This document shows positions 1-14,310 of a DNA stretch of 64,000 bases, piece after piece. The DNA lies in the NCBI GenBank assembly GCA_900239685.1, contig OENT01000709.1, positions 19,298 to 83,297 on the forward strand, given 5' to 3'. Position 1 is the first letter of the stretch; every line of letters begins with the position of its first letter. The DNA is from Rotaria macrura. Its lineage: Eukaryota > Rotifera > Eurotatoria > Philodinida > Philodinidae. The position numbers and the translations under genes are program-made. The notes under the pieces are model-generated. The model was not told the DNA's origin. It was given only the letters and a program-made list of their open reading frames with translations, and ran no database searches.

Positions 1-2858
1 CGTATAATACTATCTTCTTCATGTGTTTCTGAACGTAGAATATGACGATTGAGTTCTGTGAGAAGACGTTTACATTCACTTAATGATTGTGGTGTTGTAT
101 GAATATTTGAGATTGGTGATGAATCAGTGTTTGTATTATTTCCATTTATTGTTGTTGATTGAAATGTATGTGATGATGATTGTTCGTCAACATTTAGTAC
201 AAGATCACGTTCATTCAAAAAAATAGTATTATAAATTGTAGTCGAATGATGTACAGGTTTAATTGTTGAATGTGGTCCATATCTGTGATTATCCAATTTT
301 GTTCCACGATGTAATCGAACATGTAACAATGGTGCTAAATGATGAAATAAAATACGACGTAAACATGGTGATATCGGTTTTAAAGCTGAACCATATAAAT
401 GAATATTAAGTAGAACAACAGCTAGTAGAACGGATAAACTTGTTAAGCCCATAACTGATGTAAAATAAATACCTTCAACATATGAAAATGTTATTGAACA
501 ATTTTTCTTTCATATGAATTTGACGTACCAATCAGAGGAAAAAATTCGCTTGTTGCTGGCATCGATTCAGCTATTAGCAGCATGAATACTGAAAAAGCAA
601 GAAGAACTGTCAAACCTAATGAAACTTTTTCACCTGATTCAACTGGTAAATAAAATGTTAAGCATGTCAATATTGAAAGCATAATACAAGGTATGATAAC
701 ATTATACGTATAATACAATGTTCGTCGTCGAATGTGAAAATAAAATTTCAAATCGAAAAACGATTCATCACAACATGGATATGTTATTTTTGATAGAATA
801 GTCCATGATGATATTAATTTCCATTCACCTTTAATTTACACAGGAAAAAAAATTTAAAAAATAGAATATTTCGAATAGATTCAATTCTACCATTATCGAC
901 ATAATTCGTAATATCGATAGTTGCTGAACGGTTCGTTAAAATTATTTGAGTAGCATCATACGTCCATGAGCCGAATTTCAAAAAACACAATTGATCATCG
1001 AAGGGAAACCTTTTCATGAAAAGTAATAAAAATAAAATCAAACAGTGGATTTGAAAGAAAAAAACGATGTCATCTACCAGGTTATATCTATTCTGCAAGT
1101 CGAACGAAATTTTACAATAGGTGGCCAAAAGACAGTTCCATTGTAATGAATCATCGCTAATGCTGCCATATAACCTTGTGTATAATCATCAGCAGAATTA
1201 TATAAAACAATATCAGGCAACCAAAGATGTCGACAAGGTAAACGTATTTTTTTCAAGCCACCGAATTCGTCTGGATTCCATTTCATAAAATCATCATTCC
1301 ATTCCTTTGAAATTGAAATAATTATTCAAAGAAATTTTCATTCTCAATATTTTCAAACAATATATCTCGTGATATTTTTTCTACTTGTTACATTTGTTTA
1401 CTATGTGATCAAATAAGGAAACGAGATTTGATCATGTGATAAATCAAGCAGTATAGTTTTCTCTTATTTTCTTATCATGCAAAGTTCATGTGTTTTCTTT
1501 TTCTTCGTTTCATTTTGTCTTCTTGTCAGAAAATTTAATTTAATCGTCTGATGATTACTGAAGAATCTAAGCATATTTTTATCTTTAGCAAATTAACTTT
1601 TCTTTTATGAAGTTTATGAATTCTTCATCAATATTTTTTAGACATGAAAACATCTTATTTCCGAGAACAAATGTCATCGTATGTAAACGAACTCATGATT
1701 CGCTATAAGTTACATTCTATGAATTGGAATACATAGATTGTGACGAATCTATATCAATGCATCAATAGAATTGTTCTGTTCCGTGTAATGTTGATTAAAA
1801 ATGAATTACAACGAGATATTTATTGTTCTATTTCACAAGCAAGGCCTCTCTGATTCATAGATTACTTATGCAACATGAACATGAATTGATGTATGCATTC
1901 ATATGAGATGAGATAGATATGAATTGATCCTAAATAGAATTCTAGTATTGAGAGAATGAGAAAGTTCCCTTTAGAAATATGTTCATTGCGTAATTTTCAA
2001 GTTTTTCGATTATCTCTTATCATGTAATACGCGTATACTACAATTCTATTATCGTGCATCAATGATGTAGATAGTACCGTTGTACTCTTATGGTATCTTT
2101 TTAAAAAACGAATAATCAGAAAGTATATGAATTTTTCATTATGAATTATTCTTCTTCACATCTGTTTCCAAGGAACATTTCATATGAGATTGAAACGAGA
2201 GTTACCTTAGTGTTCATCCAAAGAACTATAACAACAAGTTTAACAAAACATTCTATCTCCAGAGTGTCGAAATTCTTTCGAGGATTTTTCACAGGTCATC
2301 AAGATTCGAATCCCACGATACATTCTTAATATATGAACCTAGATAGTAATGAAATATTTGAAGGATACTTATCTCTCTTAAGACTATTCTTTTTTTCTCG
2401 TCACAAAATTACTTGCTATGAATATTAAAGTTCATAGTTACCTACCTGATCTAGCCATATATTAGTTGTCATTATCTGATTACGTTCATCCTAAACATGC
2501 AAGAAAATACCAAGAGATGGATAATATTATACTATCTTTACATTAAACTACATACAATATCCATAATTTGTGTTAATGTTATACCAAGCTTAACAACGAT
2601 TGGATCTGATGCTTTTCTAATCGGTCTAACAGCTTTTTCATACCCATTCATGAGCCTATAAAATAGACGTTGTTCATCAGGCATATTAGCAGTCCTATTA
2701 ATTGTTGTGTCAGTAATGAATGATGCTGGTGGTGATGAAAATTCAGTGGACATCGTTTCAACAATTGCGCTACATTTTCGACAACGTGCTAATAAATAAA
2801 ATATACTTGCAAATATTAAATTCCACATAGATGGAGGATAATATCCACTAAAAACCAT
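1..2858 (-). CDS. Nicotinic acetylcholine receptor alpha-type subunit, partial (C-terminus outside window)
   Basis: Subunit of a pentameric acetylcholine-gated cation channel of the plasma membrane. Six exons read 2858-2556, 2490-2446, 1304-1078, 1009-891, 828-529 and 472 to the edge, giving about 488 residues. Visible: a hydrophobic N-terminal stretch that may be a signal peptide; the loop D motif WLDQEW across an exon junction; loop [10 protein letters not shown]; a Cys-loop with exactly 13 residues between its cysteines; loop B GSWTYD; vicinal cysteines in TYPCCDE (loop C), which mark an alpha subunit; and TM1-TM3 with GEK before TM2, the cation-selective signature. The long cytoplasmic loop after TM3 reaches position 1, so TM4 lies outside. 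Introns are short except 1305-2445. The start is the first ATG before the hydrophobic stretch. The family is certain; which alpha subtype is not. Confidence 0.93.
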
Positions 2859-5800
2859 TTTTCTTGCATATTTTAACTTGATTAATCATTAAACATGTTT
2901 GTTTTTCGTTCAATATATATGTTGTAAAGAAGAATGAAACGTAAAGACTATATACGCATAAATTATGATTGAATTTCACTAATATTAATAATCATGAGAA
3001 TGATGCCATCGATCTATGTTGAAGATATTTAATGCATGAACTTCATATTTCTCATGATTTTATACGACACCTGAATTCACACAAGAACAAAAAAGTTGCT
3101 TCTTTGCTTTAGAAATGTAGCATGCGAGATGATTCCTTCTCTTTTTCCTCTTTTTCTATGAAATTTGTTTTGTAAGAAAAAACTGCAGTAGTAAAAACTG
3201 TTTGATTAATCTATGCTCTAATGCTTCATCAGAAGTACTGCGATTTTCGAGTAGTCAAGTGAGTAAAATTTGATAATCTTAACAAACACATCTGTATAAT
3301 TGAAGATTTACTTTTTTGTCTAACAATGTATTATGACTGCTTAATCATAGATTTTTAGTCTACTTTTCAAAAATTTCATTGTCATATAAGTTTAAAAAGT
3401 CTATCTGATTACTTCGATTCTGCTTCATTCTAACTTATTGTATGAGAAAAACAAAACTATAGTATCTAATTTATTGGTCGAACGGATGCTACAGACATGA
3501 TAATTAGTTCATTCAAAATGTTCTTATTCTTGTTACATTTGAACTCATCGATTACCTGTTTAGCTAATCTGTACTATGTTTTGAAGATTTAATCTTTATT
3601 TCTCATATCATTTTCAAACAACGTTTTTAGCATGTTACCTATAATCGTGTCCTTTTGATGTATGTAAGGAAAAAAATACTAGTCGAATCCTTATTATTAT
3701 CACTTGACATGATTACAAGAGAGAATAGAAAAACATTGATTGGTTGATAGAATCATAGTTACTTCTAGTTTCGTGTCTGAACGATGTAACAGAGAAATAT
3801 GAGTGCAAATGAAAAAGAAATTGCCTTGATAAATGGTTAAAACATAATTACATTTGGGATTCTATGTATTGTTAAGGTAATTTGGTAAAGAGGCAACATG
3901 AAAATGTTTCTGTTTTCAGAGAAAACAATGAACTACCATACATAGACGATCGAAATACATCAAAAATTAAAAGAGAAATGGAATCGTATATCAAGCTTGG
4001 AAATATCTATTGAATATGAGTTGAATTTTGTGGCAATAGTTGATAGACGGTGGTATGAAAATATATCAACGTACTTTACTCTTCGATAGCGCCATAGGTT
4101 ACATCATTTGTGATATCAATCAGAAACTTCTTTTTTTTCTACGCGATTTATTTAGTGTTGTGTTAGCCATTTTTAGCGATTGCACTCACATACTTCTAGT
4201 ATGCAATTATATTTTATTCAATGATGGGATTTTACGACAAACAATGTTTTGTTTGAAAATAGGATTTCAATGGTTCTACTCCAATTTTAAGATTGGACAA
4301 ACTTGAAATGAGGAATCATAACAATATTTCTTTTTCTTTTGTCAACAAAACGTGACTTGTTGTGAAGCCTCATAAATACGAATATTAAGAATTTTACACT
4401 AAATAACGTCTTCAGGTCAGATAAGAATTGATGTTGACCAAAACATAGTTTAATTTCAATAGATTTCTTTTCACAAGTATTTTCGATTGAAATATAATTT
4501 TAAAAAATTTTTCCATTACTAAATTCAAAGTATCTTCCTACAGTATTAATTATTTCTATATGCAAAATATACATTTGGCTTCTTTCATTGAATAAGTCGA
4601 ACAGTTGTTTTATAAAATTAAATGAGAAAAGCGGCTAGAATACACATGAAATAGACACGATTGTATATTACCCGTACACAATAGAATTTTTCTGTATCGT
4701 TTGTTTATTTATGCTCAGAATTGCGTGAAAAAGTTGAATTTATGTACATTCAGATGAGAGTACAGTTGAATTAAATTTTAAAATAGTTTTTATCTAAGAT
4801 GCCAATCACGAATAACGAATATTTGATAGTGATCGTAGTATCCTGCGGGGTACGATTTTTTCTGACTCGTTTCCTGTGAGAAGCGGGAATGGTGGCAATG
4901 TTGAACAATGGTTGTTCCCGAAAGTCGGTTTGTGTTTGTTTTTAAGATGCATTCATCTTTCAAACAAAAATTTGCTTCAAATCAATCGGATGTTAATTTT
5001 ATGAAAGATAGATTTTGTACATTTATGCAATAACTTACAACTAACTTGTAAATGAAGTGAAAAGAATAACAAGAAATACCTATCGACAATAGTTGAGTCC
5101 TTCCATCGATTATTTGTTAGATTAAATTCTAAACATAGAGTTGACAAACATTTTTTTCATAAATCTCACGTAGCTAATTTATTTTTTCTTAAACATTAGC
5201 TCAATGATGATTTCAATATTTTCATTGAAGTCATTTCAATGTATAAAAATAAATACGCAATTGACAGAGATGGCTAGCAAATGATAACGATTTTTCTTGC
5301 TAACACATGAAATACGAAATTATAATAAAGTTTATCGAACTGTTAAAAGAACAGAAACCAAAATCAGTTTCATAATACTCCAATTGGACAAACTCGGTAT
5401 TTGTATTGGAATTAAGATATTCATTCGAATAGCAATACATGTCTTATGGAATAAATCTAATAAATGTCTTGTTTGTCTAGGATAATTAGTTCCATTTATA
5501 AAGTCCCATTTGTATTCGATCGATATGTTAAGGAGAACGAATTAGAGAAATAATATTAATCAACATCGAAAATTTAATATTTCTAGGGATTAATCAATCT
5601 AGCAATATATTGATTGAAATGTGAGAGTACCAAAAGTGAATGATTAAATGATCTTTCCGGACAAAGTATACTATTAGTATAAAATCAAAAGGAGTCACAC
5701 ACGTTCTTCATTGTTCAGAAGTAAATTCAATAAGTTGAAACGAGATGATTCGCTATATATTTACAAATATAAAATATAGAATCTTTAATATCATACTGTA

Positions 5801-6820
5801 ACTGTTTATTTGAAATTCCAATGCTTATCTCTTTTTGGTTTCAATATTACATGTAATCGATAACATCAAAGAATAATATTGTTCAATCGTAATAACATAT
5901 TCCATGGAGCATTATAGTTATGTTCTGTTACAACTCTTCTAGGTTACCATCGTTCATTTTTGTCTAATACTATTTGTATTTCTACTGTATAATCTCAACC
6001 ATTAGCTTTTCTCTAATAAAAAACCTGTAACTTGGAATGAATTGAAATTTCTCTTGGGATAACAATTCACATCAATATACGTAGACTATTGTTCATGATG
6101 ATAATGTGTTTGATTTTCTTGTTAAAGAAATGAATAGCTACTGACGACCTCGAACGAAAATTGGAATATCAAAAACGTTACTGAATACTTTCTCGATCAT
6201 CGTCACATAAACTGTATTGACTTGTTTATCTATTAAATATTTGTCTGTGACTACTCCTGAAAGTATAGTTCAAAAAGGATGACAAAGTTGATATTTTCAA
6301 CCATAGAATTTAGATGTCTTTTAGACATAGGTGCATTTCTATCTATACAACGATTGATGCGTATTTACGATGATACGTTGCACCATACATCTTGAGTATT
6401 ATTTATCACTCGTAGGTTTCTTTGAAAAGAAAACATAAAGTTTCTTCTTCTACGTTGTTCAGATTTAGTTTAATTAATATTAAATACTTTAATAGTTTTT
6501 GCATATAGATCCAAAAAAAGCATTTGTTCCACTGTCGGAACTCTCTCAATTTCAGTAACGTCTCTTCTAGAAAATATTTGAAATGTTGTTATCACTAGCA
6601 AGTGCACTATATTGTTATAGAACGTAATGATTTATGAGTCAGCATAGTTCGAACCATCAAAAATTTAATCGTTTATCTTTTTTTTTTCAACAATGTTTGC
6701 ATACAACAAGATTATATGTTGAAAACAATAACTATTTTTTGATACTTAAAATCAATTCATAGGAAAGTTTTTATTCCAGGACGAAAATAGACTCACAAGA
6801 GAGAATGACCGCTCGCGCCA

Positions 6821-6839
6821 CTCACACACACACACACAC
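6821..6839. repeat. (CA)n microsatellite
   Basis: Perfect alternating CA run of about 19 nt within purine-rich intergenic DNA. Confidence 0.9.
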
Positions 6840-6935
6840 GCAATTCACAGCAATAGCAGCACACATACAAGCAGAAAAAAGAAGTGAGAAAGAAGAAGAC
6901 CGCAATGAAAGGTAATCACTTGATGAAATAGTTTG

Positions 6936-6960
6936 GTCAATCAATCAATCAATCAATCAA
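6936..6960. repeat. (TCAA)n microsatellite
   Basis: Six perfect copies of a four-base unit (tcaa), followed by a purine-rich tract. Confidence 0.9.
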
Positions 6961-7409
6961 AAAAGAAAAGAGAAAGAAAGAAACCAGGAACAGATGGAGA
7001 TTCGAGAATGATAAGAGCCAAAAATAAACCACCGGCACATTTGACGAAAAGAACAAAACCTTCTTCTTACATGAATAGTGACACACAAAGATCACAGAGC
7101 AGACAAAAAATAAGTACGACCAGCGTCATCGTTCGATTTTTCATCGATATTTATCGGATCTAACTTAAATAAATCGTACAAAGAGAATTCACCTAATGTA
7201 ATGAAAAGAAAGAGATGTCTGTTTAACAGAGAAAGAAAAAGGGAAAGACAAAAAAAAAGAAGAAGAAAAAATGAAGTATCTCACCACACAGACACATTCT
7301 CTCCTCTCCTACACACGCACGCACTTGAAAGTTTTAATCTCTCTCTTGGTAAGTAGTTTTGCTTTTGCCTCTATTGTATTTATGTATATAGAAATCGTCA
7401 TAACTATTT

Positions 7410-10400
7410 TCAATTATTTTTGATCTTTCGAATTTCTTTCGTTGCCCATGTTGCTAATGTTTTCGTTTTCATTATTTTCGATCGTTTTCCTTCAGCTAAT
7501 AATTTATCAATAGGATCTCGTTCAACATATTGTAACATTTGTGGACCATACGATGTTACAAGATCACCAATAAGACCAATAGCTGAGCCAATTATTGAAT
7601 CCGATTTATTTGGATCACGAGCTATAGTTTCAATGAATTGCACTATAAATGGTAATTGACCTGTAACCAATTGTAATTCAGCAAGTGCTAATGATGAATC
7701 ACCGGCTGATGTAACCGAATTGCGAAGTCCTTGAATTATACCTGTATAGGCTGATAGACAACCTTCACGTAATTCATTTAAATAATCAATCATATCATAA
7801 TCATTTTTAGCAACTTGTGCACGACAAGCTTGGTTTAGTGTATTCAATACATGTTCTAGATATTTTTTAAAATAACCTCCAATAGCCAATGCTATATCAC
7901 CAAATGTGCTTAAAATCTGAGGTTTTACTGACCGATGTAATTTATCATCCTAAACAGATAAATATATGTATGAGATTTTAGGTGTTGGTCATTTTTTCAA
8001 ATATCCTATTCTTGATTGTACTTACACCAAGACAAGTAAGTAAATGTGTCATTATTTGATCGCAATAAGGTGCCAATTTATCGAGTAACGAACGACTTAG
8101 ATCTCCAACAACACCAACAGCAGCTGCACATATTTGATATTCGGCATGATTGTTCAATGCTTCATAAACAAATGGAAGAACATGATCGACATATTTTATA
8201 AAATTCATTCCCAAAACTAAAATGAATATCATAATATAGAATGAAAAGATTTCTAACAACTGAACATATAACTAACCTTCAATAAGCGTTCCAATAGCCA
8301 CAAGTGCATCTTCTTGTACGGCACTTGTTTTACCACAATTCGATTTTAGCATTTGAAGTAAAGCTTGCATGATTGGATCAGATATAAGTGGTGCATCAGT
8401 TGGATGCATTTTTCGAAGTACACTCTAAATGTTAATTCAAAACAAAGTTGTTTATTTTTTTCTAATATAAACCAATGCTTAAAGAAGAATATATATCTAA
8501 CTGAGTCAAGATGTTTTATCCGTGACATTGACATCATTAGAAAGATGAAAATCAAAATGTGTAAAAACAAAAATATTCTCTATCTGATCTTATTTTCTCT
8601 CACTAGAACATCCATTTACAAACACAATCATGATGTAGAATGTTAATAACTAAATAGTACAGATATTAAATCAATTTCGTGATATTCATAAATCTTTATC
8701 AATATTTGAAGTATTCTTATAGTTGTCAATTATCAATAGTTTCTACTGACTTCAGTGAGTCTATATCTATTGAAGAATATAAATTATTCAATTTGTTAAT
8801 ATGACCTTTTACTATTGATCAGAATTCAAAAAAAGTCACATAGATGTATAAATCATTTTAGATATACTCTAGTTGAACTAAGCTCTATAGATTGGTATGA
8901 ATCTTCATTGTTCAATGTCTATGTTACCTAGACTTTCTAAAAAAATGAATACTGCGTTCCGCTAGGCTGTCAGATACAACAGTGAGTTAAGAGAGTATAA
9001 AACTAAACAGATGTTTCATGAACAATTGAATCTACTTTATATTTTTAGTATTTTTATCGACGAAATGGCTCGATTCGTACGAGTACCATACAATAGTGCA
9101 GTGTGGTTGTACACAATGAATCTTCTTCTATTTTCATTTGGATAAGAGAAGTTTTGTGTTAAAAACTTTCAATCTTACTTGAAGCGTTGCACAAAGTAAG
9201 GATTGCAGATCAGTGATTTGAACTCTATCATTTGGATTAGCCGTGTGACTTTCAACTGATATAACTCGATTTAATCGATCAAGTACAGTTATTGTGGTCT
9301 TTTGAACTGTAAGATAACAATCCTATTAAAAACGTATATAGATGAAGCAGATAGAAGAATTTCTTATCAAATTATTCTTACTCTAGGACTATGACGAATC
9401 ATTTCCATTAAAGCTTCATAGGCTGCATTACGTAGATTCGATTGATTACCATCCGGTCTAGCCGATAGAACAAAAGTCATGACGATAAATAAAACAAATA
9501 ATTTCTTCATTTACCTATCAGTTGTTTCAATAAGTTTTTTAACAATTTCATCAAAGAATGGTGACAATAAATATGTACTTGGCGTATCATCCTCATCTAG
9601 ACATTCTGCATGATCAAAAGCAGCACGAGCTAAACTTGAGAATGACTAAAAGAATAGAAAACCAAGATAGGATTTTTAATTATTGTTTATTTCCTCAATA
9701 AACATTCTTTTCATACCCAACATATATTCGTAGCGACACGCGGCTCATCAGATAAACGACTAACAAGTGCATTTCCGATAGCTCGAAGTAATTCATCATT
9801 CATCACAGCTTGTGAAACGAATTCAAATATACGTCCGATTGTCCATGCTGTTGTATCACGTACAGCAACATTTGAATCACGTAATAATTCAAGTAAAAAT
9901 GGTACTGCTTGTTCAGCAATTGGTTTAATACTTGCAACATCAGGTCCTTCTAACATGGAACCAAACGCCATAACAGCAGCTTCACGATGTCGCCAATTAG
10001 TATGTTTAATATTTTCACTAACAAATGGGAATACATATTGAATAATTGTATTTTCTGCACAATTCGCCAATAGCATAAGACAAACACCAGCAGCTTTACA
10101 TGGATTCCAATCATCATCATCGTCAGTTTCTTCTTGCATGGTCAATCGTTGAAGTAAAACAGGTACTAGATACGGTAATGCACCACGTGCATAATAACGA
10201 CTTGTTCGTTCAGGTTGACGATTTTGTTCTTGAGCCTAGAATATTACATATATAGATCAGATATGTAAACTGTTAGATATCTTTTTAAATTCATATGTTG
10301 CTTACTTCTTGCTGAAGTAATTGTAATTCATATTCTTCATCACATACATTCGACCAAAATTCGATGCCTTGTAAAGCTATTTCGTCGTGTGTAGATTTCA

Positions 10401-12073
10401 TGGCATCCATCGTAATCTAAAACCAATATGTTGTTTCACATCGAACAGATATCAATTAAAATTTAACTTTAGAACTTACAGCAAATAATGCCGGACCCAT
10501 ATAGTATTCCATATAATCATAGTATAATGTAAGAATTTTAACGAGATTTTGTAAAGCTGCTACTTGAATCTAAGCAAACAAAAAAACTTGGTGCAATCTT
10601 AATGGAGTTCCAAAAGTGAAATAGGATACAACTCTAATGCTTGATCAATGGGGAATTCTCGTTGAGAACAAGTTTTTTCTCCGTTCTTTAAACTTATTCA
10701 TTTAGAAATCCAATACAGAAAAAGTTCTTATGTGACTGTGAAACATAGATGAATTATGACCTTTCTCGAAGAACATTATTATCATACATGATTATTTTTT
10801 GAGTACATTTAACATGTCGTAATCTAACTTCTATTCTAATACATATCAAAACTTTATGTTTCACAAAAAGAGCAGCAGATTAAAGTGATATGTTTTCAAT
10901 TACTTTTAAATTTGTTGATTGTGTGGCTTCGCATACAACTTGCATAATGTAATGTCGTTCGCTCTATTAAAATGTAGCAAAAAACAAACATTCGGATTAA
11001 TATATCTAGCAAAGTATTGAATCTTACATCGTTCTGAAAATTATTTTTTGTAAATTCCAACGAATTAAGCATAGCTGTTGTAGCTGCAAGTCGAACATTA
11101 TCATTGGTTTCTTCTTTACGCATACCATACACCAGTGCAGTTAATATAACATTACTCTGAGGTACAAGTACATTTGAATCCTAAGTGAAAGAAACAACAA
11201 TGATTGTATGGCAAAAAGATACAAATCCAAAAATAAATACAATATCTTGACAAATATAACCAAGTGCTTCCAAGCTAGCTTCACGAATATTATCAGGTCT
11301 GCCAACAGTTGTAACATTAGCAACCAAGCGTTCTAGAATATGACAAATACGATTTGAATGATGAATGAAAACTTCTATAATCTAGCGAACCAATTAAATC
11401 TCGCCATTGTCCACGTGGTAGTTCAGCACAAGCTATATAACCAACGCATTGAGCTGCCTGTGATGGTTTTGTTGTTTCTGTGCCGAGTGCATTGAAACAC
11501 TAATTAAGAATCATAGCAATCATTATACTGATAATCGAATTCGAAAAAAGAAGTAGAAATAAATTAAGTTCTTACATTATTTTTGACATGAGCTCTGACA
11601 TCTTCTGGTATGAGAAGCCATCGGTCTTGAAATGCTTTTATATCATCGCGTGAGTACAGTGCGTTTTTAAGTTGCAATGCTAAATAATAAATTTCAAAGA
11701 TTATGTATTTCTACTGAATATTGAAAATATAAAGTCAATTCTCGATAACAAGTCATGCAATTATTCAACGTTCTCACCTGCTTGCGTACGTGCTGTTGGG
11801 TTGTTGGTGGCAGTGTTTAAAATATCGGAAAGTTGTTTTAAAAGCTCAGGCTACAAAACAAAAGTACATTTGTTCATTTCATATCGTCATTTGAACACAC
11901 ATACCAAATTTTGTTCAGCTGCTTTGGCAAGAAAATTTCGTGCATTCTCCAAATCGGCTTGCGCTAAAAAGAAATATGTTTCAATATAAATATATGTTTC
12001 ACAAATTTAAATCTGAAAACCTACATCCAGTGACTGTTCGATCGAGAATGTGAATCAGTTCCTGTGCGGCCAT
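7410..12073 (-). CDS. KPNB1: Importin subunit beta-1 (karyopherin beta 1)
   Basis: Nuclear import receptor that binds importin alpha or cargo and Ran-GTP and docks at nuclear pore FG repeats. The protein starts [16 protein letters not shown] (exon 12073-12025). Further exons begin 11963-11905, 11850-11778 and 11679-11576, and the last runs to 7410. Family landmarks: importin beta N-terminal (IBN) region with [35 protein letters not shown]; the acidic loop [20 protein letters not shown] in the middle HEAT repeats; [12 protein letters not shown]; and the C-terminal [12 protein letters not shown]. Most introns are about 50-70 nt; two are longer (about 8427-9178 and 10570-10905). A polypyrimidine tract plus AG lies four bases upstream of the ATG, and the RPS13 stop codon is only 182 nt upstream on the same strand. 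Identity is secure; some exon edges in 8200-10600 were not individually closed. Confidence 0.95.
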
Positions 12074-12255
12074 CGCACTTGTTTGATTAAAAGGAAAAAA
12101 AAGTTAAAAGTCAATCTAGAAACATAATAATAAAGATGAAACAAAGTTGTTTCTATTTTATTTTAACATGCTCTCTTTTTAATTTCTTTATTCTTTTGCT
12201 GTTTTTTTTGTAATATATTAAAAATGAACAAAACAAACAAAGGTTTTGTTGTTTT
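12074..12255 (-). promoter_or_regulatory. Short RPS13-KPNB1 intercistronic spacer with splice acceptor
   Basis: This 182-nt A+T-rich spacer separates the RPS13 stop from the KPNB1 start on the minus strand. Read on that strand it holds AATAAA-type signals, a run of T and C, and an AAG acceptor at about 12077, immediately before the KPNB1 ATG. There is little room for an independent promoter. The arrangement looks like an intercistronic region resolved by polyadenylation and trans-splicing, but that is inferred. Confidence 0.5.
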
Positions 12256-12899
12256 CTATGCAAGAAGAGCAGCGGCGGTTGATGATTCATATTTCCATGT
12301 TGGTGGTAGAACATTTTTTGTTTTGTAATATCGTGCCAAACGATGAATACGACTTTCAACAAGAATCAAACGAAATTTGGAATCTTTATCTTTACGGTTA
12401 CGTTCCAAATGTTTACGAATAGCAACGGCTTTCTTAATTAAATGATGTAAATCTTCTGGTTTACTTGGTGCAAGACCTTTAGCTTTCATGATACGTAATA
12501 TTTTACTTCCAGTCACGAAACGTGTTTGAGCAACACCATGTGAATCACGAAGAATGACACCTGCAAAATATCAAATTTTGCTGATCTGATTTTTCGAACT
12601 GGAGCAATAGTTTCATACCAATTTGTGATGGTGTTAAACCTTTTTTAGCTAATTTGCAGATTTGATCAACAACATCTTCTGATGTTAATTTAAGCCACTG
12701 ATGATAGAAGAAGAAAACAAAAAGAAACACGTCAACCTCATCATTTTATGTTACTATTGCTTACTGATGGAACAGTTCGTTTGTAGGGTAAAGCGGAATC
12801 TGAAATACCCTTGCTAAATTCGAAAAAAACATCTACTTGAACACGAGACACATGTTTAAATCAAGTGACTACGTACCCAGGAGCATGCATACGACCCAT
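12256..12899 (-). CDS. RPS13: 40S ribosomal protein S13 (uS15)
   Basis: Component of the small cytosolic ribosomal subunit. The protein reads [20 protein letters not shown] at the N-terminus, then [39 protein letters not shown], and ends [14 protein letters not shown], about 151 residues, the usual eukaryotic length. The coding sequence is split by short introns, one directly after the eighth codon. A splice acceptor at about 12932 lies upstream of the ATG, so the 5' leader is itself spliced, either in cis or to a spliced leader. KPNB1 follows 182 nt downstream. All S13 landmarks are present and nothing looks degraded. Confidence 0.97.
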
Positions 12900-14310
12900 G
12901 TTGACGGTTTTATATCACGAACTAATCGAAATCTGTAAGAATAGAAATAAAAGGTACATGGATTGTTCGTCAAAAATGGACATGAATGGATACATGAACA
13001 GAATAATAAATAAATAATATGGCCCTATTGAATTCACTTTGGCCTCCAACAACGAGAAGTTTGAAAGAGAAATTTTTTATTCTCAGTGTAGATTTAAAAT
13101 AGATAAAAGAAAATATTTTTTCCTCGAAAAAAATTATTTTATTTTCTTAATGAAACAGTATTAAAGATAATTTTCATTGGAGAAACTGAATAGCCAATAG
13201 ATTAATTTAGAAGATTTGTTTGTCAATATTGGAATGGAAAAAAAGGCTATTGTTCTTTTGAAAACATGGAAGATTCGTTCATTATTGGCTCCTAAGTTTT
13301 AGACACCAATTCCCTTTTTTAGATTATTTAGTAACTATTCATATTTATCGCAGGTATAATAATTCAGATCTTGCGAGATCAATTCAATGATATAGCATTG
13401 AATACTTCAGAATCCAGGTTTATTGCACTTATTTTTTTTTTGTTACTAAATGTAATCCATAGAAACGAAAAGACTAAAAATGAAAGTCTTCGCATTTATC
13501 TCTTATGTTAATTTTTTCGGATCTGATTAATTGCGCATTTACGTACGGAAGATTAATATCATGAAATCCCTCTTGTCAAAACTTGATATAATAATGATTG
13601 TTATCCCCTATATGAATACTAATTATCTATCCTATCGAAATATTTAAACATCGATATTCCGATGTAAAGTAAAATGAATGCGAACATAGTTTAAAAAAAC
13701 ATTCTATTGAATGTTTTAATTGATTGTATATTTTAACATACCAGATTTGTATTCTGTATCATGTCTCCCCCTATGATTACTCTGATTTTTTTCTCTTCTC
13801 ATATGAAGACCCATGAATGATGAACCATATACATATATGTAATACAGTGATGCACTTTTAAACTTCAGTTTTTTAATTTAAGCGTGAATATACAATATTC
13901 CATACCCATCTATACATTAACATATATCATATAACTTAGATAAATGCTTATCGAATTGACAAGGACTTTATTTTTTTTTTCTATAATTGTCAAAGACATC
14001 TTTATCTAAGTTGATCGCTTATGATATGATTCATGTATCTATACAAACATGTATTCTTAATGAAGTGCGCATCCATTTATTTATTATCTAGAATTTAAAA
14101 GAATTTTATTCGTATACGTATATCTTTATCCCTATGATAATACTATCTTATCAAAAGAAATAATGTAATGAATATTACTATATTTTAAAGATTTGAACAA
14201 AAAAAAAACCAGTTGTAGTAGTTTTAAGCGCAAGAACATGATTGAAATAAAAGTATAATGAATCCGTTTGTTTCTTTTGTTTTCTAGTTTGAAGGTAACA
14301 ATTGTTCATC
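12900..14310. other. Divergent intergenic region between RPS13 and the RGG-protein gene
   Basis: About 1.4 kb, strongly A+T-rich, with no coding exon seen. It should carry the promoters of two genes transcribed away from each other. A TTTTCTAG splice acceptor at 14287 lies 24 nt before the plus-strand ATG. Confidence 0.6.

Larger units (their letters stand above)
2859..7409. other. Intergenic region between the receptor 5' end and importin beta 3' end
   Basis: About 4.5 kb with no convincing coding exon on either strand. It should hold the promoter of the receptor gene. It contains a (CA)n tract, a (TCAA)n tract and purine-rich stretches between 6840 and 7330. A locally G+C-richer patch lies near 4845-4930, but no gene is recognisable there. 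Confidence 0.6.

Noticed and set aside
2280..2330. tRNA-like GATTCGAATCCC
   Set aside because: No A box or acceptor stem at the right distance.
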